A DNA stretch of 64,000 bases, from NCBI GenBank assembly GCA_032622095.1, contig CP136067.1:131505990-131569989 (forward strand), in the 5' to 3' direction. Origin of the DNA: Siphonodentalium dalli (Eukaryota > Mollusca > Scaphopoda > Gadilida > Siphonodentaliidae). Positions 23,500 through 35,400 of the stretch are shown piece after piece (the stretch's first letter is position 1; every line of letters begins with the position of its first letter). The translations under genes and the position numbers were made by a program. The notes under the pieces were generated by a model. That model made no database searches. It was given only the letters and a program-made list of their open reading frames with translations, and was not told the origin of the DNA.

Positions 23500-23890
23500 T
23501 CGGAGAATTGCGCGATTTAACCTTGAATTGACCATTTTAAAGGTGAACGTCATGTCGGGTCACGATTTGATCCGTCCAAAACACTCCCCGGACAAAAGTC
23601 ACGACAAAAGTACCCGTCGAAATCCGCCCGGCTTTACCCGATTTGACCTTGAATTGACAATTTTGAATGTCAAGATCAGGTCAGGGTCATAATTTGACCC
23701 ACCCGAAACACTCCTGGGACAAAAGTAACAGTAGGTATTATATTTCGTTGAAATACTTCCGTTTTACCAGATTTGACCTTGAATTGATCTTTTTGAATGT
23801 CAAAGTCAGGTCGGGATCAAGATTTGACCCGTCCAAATAGTCCAGAAACATGCCTACATCAGCACGTTCGAGAACATGGTCCCACGTGAA
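23500..23890. repeat. 125-130-bp tandem repeat, about three units
   Basis: TTTGACCTTGAATTGA recurs at about 23,517, 23,642 and 23,771. Each is followed by GTCAAGATCAGGTC-like and TTTGACCCGTCC-like text. A further diverged unit may extend towards 24,020. Confidence 0.8.
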
Positions 23891-24177
23891 ATTGGACCCG
23901 TCCATATTGCTCCCGGGATCGAAGTAGTCCTACACACAAATTTTTAGTCGGATCGGTCAAGGTCCAGAAACATGCCTATGAGCGAGGTCAAGTTGACACG
24001 TTAAATACCAAATCCGAGTCGGATCAGTCGAGCAGTGTTAGAGTCTATAACACATACACACATGCATTCATGCATACACACATACATACAGACAGGTGTT
24101 CCAAAATGTATAATCGATAGCTACAACAATTCTATGGTAGATAGTTCACGGCCGACCTGATGCATGCATCTTAGTTT

Positions 24178-24275
24178 TCTTGTTCGTGACTAGCAGTGGA
24201 AATATCAATTTCAACTCGCGACATGGGGTCGCTCATTGAAAATTAATATTTCCACTGCTGGTCTCGAATGAATTT
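24178..24275. repeat. Palindrome
   Basis: GACTAGCAGTGGAAATATCA pairs with TAATATTTCCACTGCTGGTC across a centre near GACATGGGGTC. The arms are about 35 bp. Confidence 0.75.
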
Positions 24276-24304
24276 ATTATCGATCTCCTATACGGTTTTG
24301 TATA

Positions 24305-25250
24305 TAGAGGATCTACAACGAGTCCCCAGTTTATGGAGGAATTTACAAAACGAGTCCAGTAAATTAGGTCTGGGCCGAGCCCTGGGCGAGTTCCAGACCT
24401 AATTTACTGGACGAGTTTTGTAATTTCCGCTTTAAACTGGGGACGAGTTGTAGATTTTATTTATTATATGATCCAAAACCTCGACAAAACATACTTAAAT
24501 CAACAAATGGGACGCGAAACTAAATATCGGCTTCTATAAGGCATGTGTTGGCGTTTCACATAACTATGCGTTGTTCGCCCGCGTAAAGAGATAGTCCCAG
24601 ATAAATAAAGACTCTTTAGCGTATTTCATAGCGTATATTTAACCCTTTATCCAACAAACCGGCCAAAAACGGCCAAATAAAGCTGCAACAGCCTAAATTA
24701 TCTTGGGTCTGTCTCAATAAAATCATACAAATATGGATATCATTGGAACCGGCTCATTGACCACATTGTGATGGTTACAGTTATGCCCTGTGCCAATGCA
24801 TTCTCTTATATATGTGAGTCGATCATAGGTCGCCTCGCATATATAAGAGAATGCATTGGCCTAAAAAAAATCTTTTTTAACACTTTTTACCATTTTTTCT
24901 TACATTCTTTAACAATTTTATAATTTGTAATGTGTTAAGCCAATACATTCTCTTATATATGCGAGGCGACCTATGGTCGACTCGCATATATAAGAGAATG
25001 CATTGGCACAGGGCCGTTTTGTTGGGTAAAGGGTTAATGACATAACTTTTCAAACTCTTCATTTTCATTATAGTTTGTTGGAAAAATATTGGAAGCCATG
25101 GCATTTTGAGACGTAGCGTACGAATGTAAACAGACTACAAGCCGGAAGTCAAAGGTCACCTGGCACTATTTCCTGTTATTAAACGAACGTTTAATATCAC
25201 AATTTATAGAATGGGTTTATTGAATGGAATAAGGGTATGCTCATGTAATA
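24305..25250. repeat. Repeat family F, copy 2 (filled-site copy)
   Basis: Matches 9,955-10,412. Its left part is a palindrome of about 150 bp (ACGAGTCCCCAGTTTA and TAAACTGGGGACGAGT). A family A MITE (24,639-25,037) interrupts it at the TTAA that is single in copy 1. Confidence 0.85.
24639..25037 (+). mobile_element. MITE family A, copy 4, with a paralogous empty site
   Basis: TTAA flanks at 24,639-24,642 and 25,034-25,037. The joined flanks, GCGTATATTTAATGACATA, match 10,189-10,205 exactly, so insertion duplicated TTAA. Long arm on the left, hairpins at about 24,796-24,861 and 24,940-25,006. Confidence 0.96.
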
Positions 25251-25395
25251 AATAGACAGAACACAACGCGCATCTTAATCGAGACTCTTTTATCGAACGA
25301 GTTGCGGATGGCGTAAGGATATAACTTTGCGCCGTCCGCAACGAGTTCGATAAAAGATTCGAGATTATGATGCAAGTTGTGTTCTGTATTTATTC
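25243..25395. repeat. Palindrome
   Basis: AATAAATAGACAGAACACAA pairs with TTGTGTTCTGTATTTATT, and ATCGAACGAGTTGCGGA pairs with TCCGCAACGAGTTCGAT-like text. The arms are about 70 bp with several mismatches. Confidence 0.85.
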
Positions 25396-26170
25396 TACAC
25401 CGTTCAGTCAGACAAGTTAAATCCATGAATGTCACATTCACTGTTACTCTGGCTACCTTTATTGTGATTTTAAGTCTGACAAATAACCAGTAATTATGGG
25501 GGGATCACCGGAAGCGGATGATCGACGTAATGTACGTCATCTTTCTTGGCGACAACGTCAACAAGAATAGTTCCGGCTTGTATTCCACTAGAGGTATACA
25601 CTAATATGTATTCAATGGCTGGGATTCAGTTGAATACATGTGACTCACGTCAATGGGTGTGGAATAAATATCATTATACTTCTTGGGTGACGATATTCCA
25701 TATTTACTTTTAATAATATTTATGGATATCAAAAATACATACTCATTCAGACTTGTCATATAAAATTACAAATCAACAGTTACAGATATTGAAGAGATTT
25801 ACAAATAAATTGTCGGTTTCAATTATTCGTTTTGTGGGGCTTTATTTATTTAGTTTATGAGTGCAGACAACTGCGTACCTTTCTTCAATGGGACAAGAAT
25901 CAGTCCTGGCCATGTCTCCTTTGTTACAAATGAGACTGGATATGGCCAGCGCCTGTAACCACTTACCAAAGTGCAAGCAGTTTCTTTCTACACATCTCAA
26001 TAACAAAAAATAGAAATGAGAAATTAATATAAATTTGATTTAGTCTAATAGTCTAAGGGAAGCATCAGAGCAGGTATATATAGAGTCGTTACCTCGACTA
26101 ACCACCATAACAGTGTGACTTGTGAATAGAGAATTTAAAAGTGAGGATATTTCTATTTATATTTTTTCAG
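25396..26170. other. End of intron 2
   Basis: No supported feature other than the polypyrimidine-rich acceptor TATATTTTTTCAG before exon 3. Confidence 0.5.
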
Positions 26171-26322
26171 GTACGGCGAGCAGAACGTGTACAGAGAATG
26201 GCACGTGGTATATAAGTCCAAATACTCAAAAAGAATTCACAGATTACACAGGGTGTTATCCACCGTCTCATCAGAACAATGGACATACAAATAAAATACC
26301 AGAAGTGGACCCCATTCTCGTG
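26171..26322 (+). CDS. Class B1 GPCR, exon 3 (end of the hormone receptor domain)
   Basis: The exon starts in phase 1 and reads GTASRTCTENGTWYISPN then TQKEFTDYTGCYPP, ending in phase 0 at CTCGTG|GTATGT. ASRTC..NGTW and DYTGC give ectodomain cysteines 5 and 6 and the conserved tryptophan, completing the three-disulfide set. Asn-Gly-Thr sequons occur in NGTW and across the exon 2 junction (N|GT). The tail, through KIPEVDPILV, is the linker to TM1. Confidence 0.95.
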
Positions 26323-27113
26323 GTATGTCGGATGGTCACGTGATGTAAACAATATTTATTCTAGCTCTCACATATACATGAATATATAATAATGTAATTA
26401 TAATAAATACAATTTTTTCGTTTCTTGTTTTTGGTGAGTTTTTCAAATGTGAGATATGGAAGATCTGACAACAAGCAAAATGCTTTTTTAAAGTCATCTC
26501 CTCAGTGTGTTACTTCTGAATCAGAAATGATTTCATTATGGTTATATGTCGATTATTATATGCCAAGTTAGCTTTTTTCTGGTCCAGGTGAAAATTAGCA
26601 CATGGTCGTCTATAAAGGAAAATCATGATTGGGTAAAAGATTTCGAAAATATATTGTAACTGAAGTTTGTCATTAACTGTATCTATACGATACTCTTATC
26701 AGTCAATAGTGTATGACTAGGATGTTTTAAAGAGAAACTAGAATAATTTAATATTCATAAAGACAAAAAAGTACAATTGAAAATCCCACTTGTGCTGATA
26801 AGTTGGATGGTCACTTGTTTGAATCGGACAATAGCTAATGCGAATAATTATGACCTCCATCCCGCCTAATGAATAATTGACCATTACAATGTGTATTTGT
26901 ATTACTGATAGGAGAATCCACATAGTAAAGAGGGTAAGGATGTTGATCTCTTTCCGACACCATGTACACCAATATATGTTATGCTAGTCTGAAGGCGATT
27001 TGACTAATGTTGCACCAAAAACGTGTTTCAAGAGATAGAATTTTAATAAAAATGTAATAATGTGATAAAGGGTGACTGTACACTAAATCCGGCCACTTAT
27101 GGTGCCATCTCCT
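26323..27113. other. Start of intron 3
   Basis: AT-rich intron sequence in which I see no feature. Confidence 0.4.
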
Positions 27114-27500
27114 TTAACCCTTTACCCAACAAAGCGGCCAAAACCGGCCAAATAAAGCTTCAACAGCCTAAAATATCTTCGGTCTGTCTCAATAGAACCA
27201 TACAAATATGGATATCATTGGAACCGGCTCCTTGACCACATTGTGATAGTTACAGTTATGCCATGTGCCAATGCATTCTCTTATATATGCGATTCGACCA
27301 TAGGTCGCCTCGCATATATAAGAGAATGCATTGGCCTAAAAAAATCTTTTTACCATTTTTTCTTACATTCTTTAACAATTTTATAATTTTTAATGTGTTA
27401 AGCCAATGCATTCTCTTATATATGCGAGGCGACCTATGGTCGACTCGCATATATAAGAGAATGCATTGGCACAGGGCCCTTCTGTTAGGCGCAGGGTTAA
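27114..27500 (+). mobile_element. MITE family A, copy 5, in intron 3
   Basis: TTAA on both sides. Left end CCCTTTACCCAACAAAGC; right end mutated (TGTTAGGCGCAGGGTTAA). Hairpins at about 27,268-27,334 (one arm mutated, GCGATTCGACC) and 27,404-27,470. The shorter AT-rich spacer distinguishes it. Confidence 0.88.
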
Positions 27501-28101
27501 TACTCAACCGAATATATGCAACAAATGAACAATTTGAGTCATGGATCAGTGCAAAATACACTCACATGCTCTGTGAACGATGCAAACAACATGGTAATTA
27601 TTATGAAATGAATTTATGACTGGAGTCATTAACAAATTTTAATCAATTGATTGTGGCAATCCCCAATATCTTAGAACTAAGCTGATACACTCCCAATCCA
27701 TGATCTTTGGTAAAAATGTAACGCATGTTTAACCCATTTCCACAATTGACGTGAATTGGTTATCCAACAAACTCGCCATCCAACTTTTATGTGAGCATGA
27801 ATAACATAACTTTTGTTGAGCAGCGGTCAACTTACTCCAGAAATAACGGTTTGATGAGTCTATGTATGGTTATTGGGTGAGTAAAACAGCCACATACTCA
27901 ACTACCGTGGTTAGTTGTCACCAAACTGCACCACATTAAGGAAAGACATATACTATGACATCGCTACAATGACATGGCGGTTGTATCATCAGCCATTACA
28001 CAACAACTTATAGTGCATTCTTACTTGAGATTATTAGGTTTATACTCGAAATTTGCCACATTTTATCAACTTGGTAATCAGTGTTTATTATTTATTCACA
28101 G

Positions 28102-28196
28102 GAAAATCTGAGCAGGATAGAGCTCATGACGAGCATAGGATACGGAACATCCCTGTCAGCTTTAATCGTTGCCACTGTCATCATGCTTTATTTTCG
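28102..28196 (+). CDS. Class B1 GPCR, exon 4 (TM1)
   Basis: After TTATTCACAG the exon reads ENLSRIELMTSIGYGTS then LSALIVATVIMLYFR, and ends TTTTCG|GTAAGA in phase 2. The IGYGTSLSALIVATVIMLYF segment is TM1 with the family's GYs.S...L pattern; the closing YFR begins ICL1. It joins exon 5 to give YFRKLHC. Resemblance to PTH-receptor TM1 is good by eye. Confidence 0.95.
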
Positions 28197-28766
28197 GTAA
28201 GACATGTCTCATACGGACAAATATGTCTTTTTAAACTGTTGGGTGTATGTACTATAAAACACAATTTTTGTAATTCAAAATTTGTGTTTTATTGTGTTTG
28301 ACTGAATTTCGGGTTATGGGGTTCACATGAGCCATACCGTTTAGGGAGCAAACTTGTATCGTAACACGGCCTCGCTGTCGTCGAATTATTAAACCTGGAA
28401 AGCACTTTCAATGTCTTTAATGGTTGTCAATAATACCAATAAAACCTTCACCTTGCATCGGGGCACAGTGTTTGATAATTCCATTGCTGCTCCTTCCAAA
28501 AATAATATATAGCTGTAAATGAGGTGCACCAGGGGCCTAGTCACTATGGCATCTGCCAAAAGCAGGTCGTGTGCAAGCAGACAACTGACGAATTAATGCT
28601 GATAAAGTAAACAGCCTTAATGGTTACAAAGCAAAAATAATGGGACTCCTAAATTGAAAGTTAATCTACTATCTAAAGCAGATGCTGAATTAACGCAAAC
28701 CAGTACTGCAAAAATTTATATTGATGCTCACCCCCATTAACCAGATTATGCAGATTATGTCTTAGC
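28197..28766. other. Start of intron 4
   Basis: No gene. The segment from about 28,500 leads into a 19-bp copy (TGCAGATTATGTCTTAGC) of the sequence that flanks the MITE at 29,659, and may be retroelement debris. Confidence 0.4.
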
Positions 28767-29289
28767 TTAACCCTTTACCCAACAAACCGGACAAAACCGG
28801 CCAAATAAAGCTTCAACAGCCTAAAATATCTTCGGTCTGTCTCAATAGAACCATACAAATATGGATATCATTGGAACCGGCTCCTTGACCACATTGTGAT
28901 AGTTACAGTTATGCCCTGTGCCAATGCATTCTCTTATATATGCGAGTCGACCATAGGTCGCCTCGCATATATAAGAGAATGCATTGGTTTAACACATTAA
29001 AAATTATAAAATTGTTAAAGAATGTAAGAAAAAATGGTAAAAAGTGTTAAAAAAATATTTGTTTTAGGCCAATGCATTCTCTTATATATGCGAGGCGACC
29101 TATGGTCGACTCGCATATATAAGAGAATGCATTGGCACAGGGCATAACTGTAACTATCACAATGTGGTCAAGGAGCCGATTCCAATGATATCCATATTGG
29201 TATGGTTCTATTGAGACAGACCGAAGATATTTTAGGCTGTTGAAGCTTTATTTGGCCGGTTTTGGCCGGTTTGTTGGGTAAAGGGTTAA
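28767..29289. mobile_element. MITE family A, copy 6, with two long arms
   Basis: Unlike all other copies, this 523-bp element has the long arm on both sides, so it is palindromic from end to end: CCGGACAAAACCGGCC at the left and TTTGGCCGGTTTTGGCCGG at the right. Hairpins at about 28,920-28,986 and 29,080-29,134. The left half carries the private change CCGGAC also seen in copy 7, and has the same left flank as copy 7. TTAA at both ends. Confidence 0.9.
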
Positions 29290-29394
29290 ATTGATGCCTA
29301 ATATGGGGCGCATAAATAAACGGAAGTTTATTGATAAACGGAAGTTTATTGATGATATGCCGGAGCCCAAATAATAAAGCCCAGTTATATCAGC

Positions 29395-30715
29395 TGGTCA
29401 GCTCATATCGTGGTGGTAGCTACGAAGGGCGGCAGACATCGTTTTGCGTCGATTTCCGCGAAGTGAAGTAACTAAACCCCTGTCCTATTAACTTCTAAAT
29501 CTGCTTGGACAAACTAAGTAATTCAGATCCATCGAGGCAATGCCTAGTCGCTGAGGAAAAAAATCGGCCTTCACATGCTGCCGAGGTTTATTCAAAGTTT
29601 ATGTTATGGTATTTGGGCTCCAAATTTCTCCGGGTCTTTATGCAGATTATGTCTTAGCTTAACCCTTTACCCAACAAACCGGACAAAACCGGCCAAATAA
29701 AGCTTCAACAGCCTAAAATATCTTCGGTCTGTCTCAATAGAACCATACAAATATGGATATCATTGGAACCGGCTCCTTGACCACATTGTGATAGTTACAG
29801 TTATGCCCTGTGCCAATGCATTCTCTTATATATGCGAGTCGACCATAGGTCGCCTCGCATATATAAGAGAATGCATTGGCCTAAAAAAACACTTTTTTAA
29901 ACACTTTTTACCATTTTTTCTTACATTCTTTAACAATTTTATAATTTTTAATGTGTTAAGCCAATGCATTCTCTTATATATGCGAGGCGACCTATGGTCG
30001 ACTCGCATATATAAGAGAATGCATTGGCACAGGGCCCTTCTGTTGGGTAAAGGGTTAAGTCCATTGTGAGCTAGGGAGCTTCGCAATAGCCTATATCGAC
30101 GACATTTTTATTTTCAACCAAAACCAGAGACAACATTTCCAAATTGTGCTTGACGGGCTCAAGCATCACAGCTTGAAGCTTAAATTAAAGAAGTTTCAAT
30201 GCATGGGCAAAGAAACTAACTATCTGGGATTGAAATGGAGTCTGTGCAGCCATGGAGAAAGTGGATGCCATTTGCTCCCTCGTATGTCAGAAACAGAAGT
30301 TTTATAGGGCTATTTAACTATTATTGTTAACCGCAAATTCTCAAAAATTGCAGAACAGACAGTTACCCTTACCAAGATATATGCCAATTTTAAATGGAAC
30401 ACTGTCTGCATAAATGCATTTGAATACCTCAAAATGTAATTAATTGTCATCCCTTTATTAACTTACCCTGACCCCTCGAAACCATACATCATGTTCGCCG
30501 ATGATAGTGAGAGCTGTATTGGGCCTGCGCCACTCAGGCATGGAATGGATATGACTCATCCTATATATTTCCTGTCTTATAAACTAACTGACACCAGACT
30601 CATTGGCATGTGGTGGGAAAAGAGTGTTATGCCATCCATTATGCTTTGCAGAAATTTGCAGGCCCATTATCTACATTACGTTAATTTTGTCACCAATACC
30701 TGCCACTAGCCTTTG
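29395..30715 (+). pseudogene. Broken Ty3/gypsy-like pol fragment, split by a MITE
   Basis: Before the MITE, FCVDFREVK (about 29,440-29,470) matches the RT FCVDFRKLN-type block, and VFGLQISPGLYADYVLA lies close to it in another frame. After the MITE, AYIDDIFIFNQ, a variant of the catalytic Y-x-DD box, is followed by LKHHSLKLKLKKFQ and NYLGLKW. Next come NRKFSKIAE, AFEYLK and PDPSKPYIMFADDSE, resembling the RT-RNase H connection and the start of RNase H. Several stops and frame changes break it. No LTRs, gag or integrase were found. The host intron 4 is on the same strand. Confidence 0.85.
29659..30058 (+). mobile_element. MITE family A, copy 7, inside the gypsy fragment
   Basis: TTAA at both ends, with the left flank TGCAGATTATGTCTTAGC. 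The reverse-transcriptase reading resumes on the far side (YADYVLA before, AYIDD after), which shows the MITE jumped into an existing retroelement. Hairpins at about 29,814-29,880 and 29,961-30,027. Confidence 0.93.
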
Positions 30716-31966
30716 ATATACAATGAACTCTATGTTTCTGAAGTAAGATTATGTATATAGGTATTATCGGTATATGGCTATGTTGGCACAAACAAGATCT
30801 CATCAGACGAGTTGAATGAATTCACCAACAGAACAAAGTAACCACCTGATTGACACCTATATTGTTTTATTCATAGTTTCGCAAGTTTCTGATAAAACGG
30901 ACAAGTATGTGCGGTATCATATTTGTGTACATAGTAACATATATGGCTATTGTTATGAAACATATACATTTATCAAATAGGTCGTGGCTCCATTTACCAT
31001 GACATAGATATAGCAATGGGACTTAATCAGACATGGCTCAATCGAGCATCCAAATTGTGTGTATTTAGTTTGGAAGGAGGTATAAGATAGGTTTACAAAT
31101 AACTGATATATTGAAATACCGGCTTCATATTCTCTGAAAAGTACTTACCATGGTCACTTTCCAGCTTTTTCCAACTGTTTGGAAAGAAGCGAAACAAACG
31201 CTCTCTATTTATACAACATAAAAATAGACCAAATGCTATTGTTTGTTCCATGCCGTGTATTTTGTGTGTGTTTGTTTGGGACCCAAATATCGTGTTCAAA
31301 GTTTTATTTTTCGTGAATTATATGCGTCATTCTGGGATATATAATGCTCGTAGACATGTAGTTTAAGTAATTATATTCTGATACCGGGAAAGATTCGAAA
31401 TCGAATATTCTTAGGTTTGTTTTGGACCGCAAACCGACAAGTGGCTTTAAATATGTGGAATTACGTAATTACCCATAAGTTGGTGATGTTAGACACAACA
31501 TTTAGTGAACAGCTATATTACTATATTTGACATCCACATTAATTTAGCAAATTATTGCGTTCCAAACAAAAGGCATACCTCTAACGTGAGTGCACCTGTC
31601 TATTTAAAGATGCTGTATCTCTTACTGGCACAAGTTTCTACACCATTTCTTGGAAATGTGTTTTAAAGGCACATTAGCACAGCTCTTCCCAGACAAACAC
31701 ACATGAAACACCTGGTGTTACAACTATTTCAAATAAAAGTATATTCAAACAGACATTTTCTATCAAAATGAAGCAATGATCTTATAATAGCCGAATAAAC
31801 TGATTCATAGAAAATGATGCATAGAAAACATCATTCTTAGTAACAGACGCTCCAGCTGAATGGTTGCCCAGGCTAATAATTATTATTTTACACACCGAAT
31901 CAATACAAACGAAATCAGAGATACACCATCTCTAATTATTTGAAATGCAAACACAACTAAAATCAG
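30716..31966. other. Intron 4 spacer
   Basis: I see nothing supportable in this stretch. It is AT-rich with frequent stops on both strands. Confidence 0.5.
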
Positions 31967-32342
31967 GTTTCGCGCTGACACTTGCCAAATTTGCCAATGG
32001 CAAAAATAATTCATATTTGACAAAATATATTTTCATTTTGGCAAAAGTTTTGGCAAGTCACTTTTTAATTCCTAAATAAAGTTGAAAAATATCGGTCAAT
32101 CAATACCATTCATTTTAGGACATTATTATAGTTTAAATTTTTATTAATTGTGTTTTATATGGTTTCGGAAAAGTTATCACCTCCATTAAGCTGCAGTTAA
32201 TATGATATCATTAGTATCGATGGGTGGTGGGATTACCCATATCACATGTTATTGTGGTGTTTACATAGCTAATCCTCTTGTAATGTTTCCTTCTGATGAA
32301 ACAACGGTTCTACCGTTGTATTGTTCGGTGATTGTTTTTTTA

Positions 32343-32362
32343 TCTATATTTATATTTGCGAA

Positions 32363-32409
<47 letters not shown>

Positions 32410-35400
32410 GTTCTATAGAAATTCACAGGGGACCATCTAGATGATGCCAAAGGGATCTACTAGGAGTAACTTTTTACGAGAAAGATAATGGTCAGGGTTA
32501 GAATTTTCTAAAGTGACGCCGTTGTTGTCAGGGGCAGAAAATGGGGAGGGGCAGAACAAAAAATTGCCGCCGATTGCCACCAAACTTATACATAATAATC
32601 CCCATGATATGAGGAATCTAATGGTGTGGTTTAAATATGGCAAAAGTCGCACCGTTCGCGTCAGGGGTGCCCGGAAGGGAGGGGGAGATTTTTTTTCTGT
32701 CGCCGATTTCCACCAAACTTATATATAATCATCCCCATGATATGAAAAAACAAACGGTGTGGTTTAAAAGTGGCGTCGTTCGAGTCAGGGATGCACGGAA
32801 GGGGAGAGCGGCATCAAAATTGAAAAACTAATTTTAGCGCCGATCTCCACCAAATTGATATATATTCTTCTTCATGATATAAGGAATCTAATTGTGCGAT
32901 TTAACAACGCCAAACCCATGATATGAAAACAACAACGGTGTGGTTTAAAAGTGGCGTCGTTCGAGTCAGGGATGCACGGAAGGGGAGAGGGGCACCAAAA
33001 TTGATAAACTAATTTTAGCGCCGATCTCCACCAAATTGATATATATTCTTCTTCATTATACAAGGAATCAAATTGTGCGCCTTAACAACGCCAAATTGTT
33101 GTCTTTTGGTTGAGAGATTGGGAGGGGGTGGGCACTAAATTTGATAATAATTGGTTTAGTCGCCGATTGCACCACACTTATACAAAATCATCCCCATGGT
33201 ATGAGGAGTATAATGGTGTTGCTTATATCTGTCAAATGTGGCCTCATTCGAGTCAGAGTTGCATTGAAAGGGACAGTGGCACCAAAATTGATGCACAATT
33301 GTTTTGCGCCAATTTCCACCAAATTGATACACGTTCTTATCCAAGATACGAGGAATCTAATCGTGTGATTTAAAGACGCCATAGTGGTCCTGTTTGTTCG
33401 AGAGATGGGGTTGTGGACTGGCACCAAATTTGATAAAAAAATTGTGTAGTCGCCGATTATCACCAAACTTATAAACAATCATCTACATGATATCAGGAGT
33501 ATAATCATGTGGTTTAAGGATGTCATAAGTTGGGCCATTCGAGTCAGTGGTGTATAGAGATGAGAGGGACACAACAAATTATATCTATATGTTTAGTGCC
33601 GATTTCCACCAGATTGATACATATTCTTCTCTGTGATACGAGGAATCTTGTCGTTTAGATACACCAAATGTGTGCCCTGTGGGTGAGAGATATGGGGACC
33701 TTAAATTTGATATGAATTTGTAAACTCGCCAATTTTCACCAATTTCATATATATGCATCTGTAATCTCTAATGAGTCTTAGTGTGTGCAGCTTGAGACTG
33801 AAATAGGGACGGGAGGGTCACCAAGACATATACAAAATATTTTTAGTACTAATTACCATCAAATTCAGACACGTTCTTCTCAAATGATACAAGAAATCAA
33901 ATCGTGCTGTCTGTTTGTCTGTCTGTCTGTCTTTCTGTCTGTCTGTGTGCGTTCTATATATAACTTCACGAGGTACAACGATATGGCACCAAGGCGTTCT
34001 AAGAGGGGTAACTGTTTACAAGGAAGATAACGGTGCGGGTAAAAAGTTTCTAAAATGACGCTGTTGGTGTCAGGGGAAGAAAAGGGGGAGGTCGGCAAAA
34101 TTAAAAATATATCGTGAAATAGTTTTGTCGCCGATTTCCACAAAACGAATACATAATCACCTTCGCAATATGGCGCTGTTCGAGTCAACAATTGATTTAA
34201 TAAGCTATCTTTAGCCCAGATTTCCACCAAATTGATATATTATTCTTCTCTATGATACAAGGAATATCATCGTGTGATTTAAAGACGTCAAATTGGCGAG
34301 AGATATGGGTCATAACTATTCTCAGAATTTGTTTAGTTGCTGATTACCACCAAACATAAATATAATCATCGCCAGTATATCATGCATCCTTGAGTCTAAT
34401 GGGAGTGGTTTAAATATGTCAAAAGAGGCAAACGCTGGTACAAATTTATTTGGCACCAATTTCCACCGAATTCATACACGTTTTTCTCTAATGATATACC
34501 ATGAATTAAATCACATTTGGTGTCGTTTGCGTCGCGGACGGCGAGCGGATATGCACTATCATTGATAAGATTGCTATCAGGGATGTGGCTAGAGGGTCTC
34601 CGCTGGGGGGTGTCCACCTTGGGAATTTACAACTGCACCCCCCCCCCCCCTTGAGTCGGAATCACACCAACACAACTTATAATTCCATTTGCACCCCCCC
34701 CCTTGATTCGGAATCACACCAACACAACTTTTTGCATAATTCCATTTGCACCCCCCCCCCTTGAGTTGGAATCACACCAACACAACTTTTTGCATAATTC
34801 CATTTGCACCCCACCCCCCTTGTACCTCATGCTCAGGCCTAATTTCCTATATATTCATAAGCCATGCTTCTATTTTCCCAGTATGAGAACATTAAGATAT
34901 TTTAACCTGAAAATTACCCCAAAAAAACAACTAGTGATCTAATTCCAGACAAATGCACACAGCTACCGACAACAGACCAGGAAACACCGGGCCGATCATG
35001 GTTGTTCGGGCCGGTGTGAGAAAATTTTGAAAACTATACAAGAAAATCGCAAATCCTAGCATCTAGACTGGCCTCAACTGAAGCTTTCCTAGTGTTGGAA
35101 ATTTCAAACCTCATACTCCCCCTCAGGTTGGAAAATTCTTCAACTGATGACCATTTATGTCTACAAGTTTGACCAAATGTAGTAAAATATTGTTTTGCTA
35201 AACTATTGAAAATATAGCTCTCTGCTGGGGGGGGGGGGGGTGAGACACCCCCACACCCCCCCCCCTCTAGCCACATCCCTGATTGCTATTCGCCTTTATC
35301 TACATATAAGTTATATACAGTCACCCATGCCATCTCCATATCATTTTAAGTAGTTTTGGACGTTCACATTTCACAATCCCGACATATGGTGACCCACTTA

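Noticed and set aside
32352-32412. (CTGT)n as a coding or regulatory element
   Set aside because: Simple microsatellite at the 5' end of the Helitron-like element.
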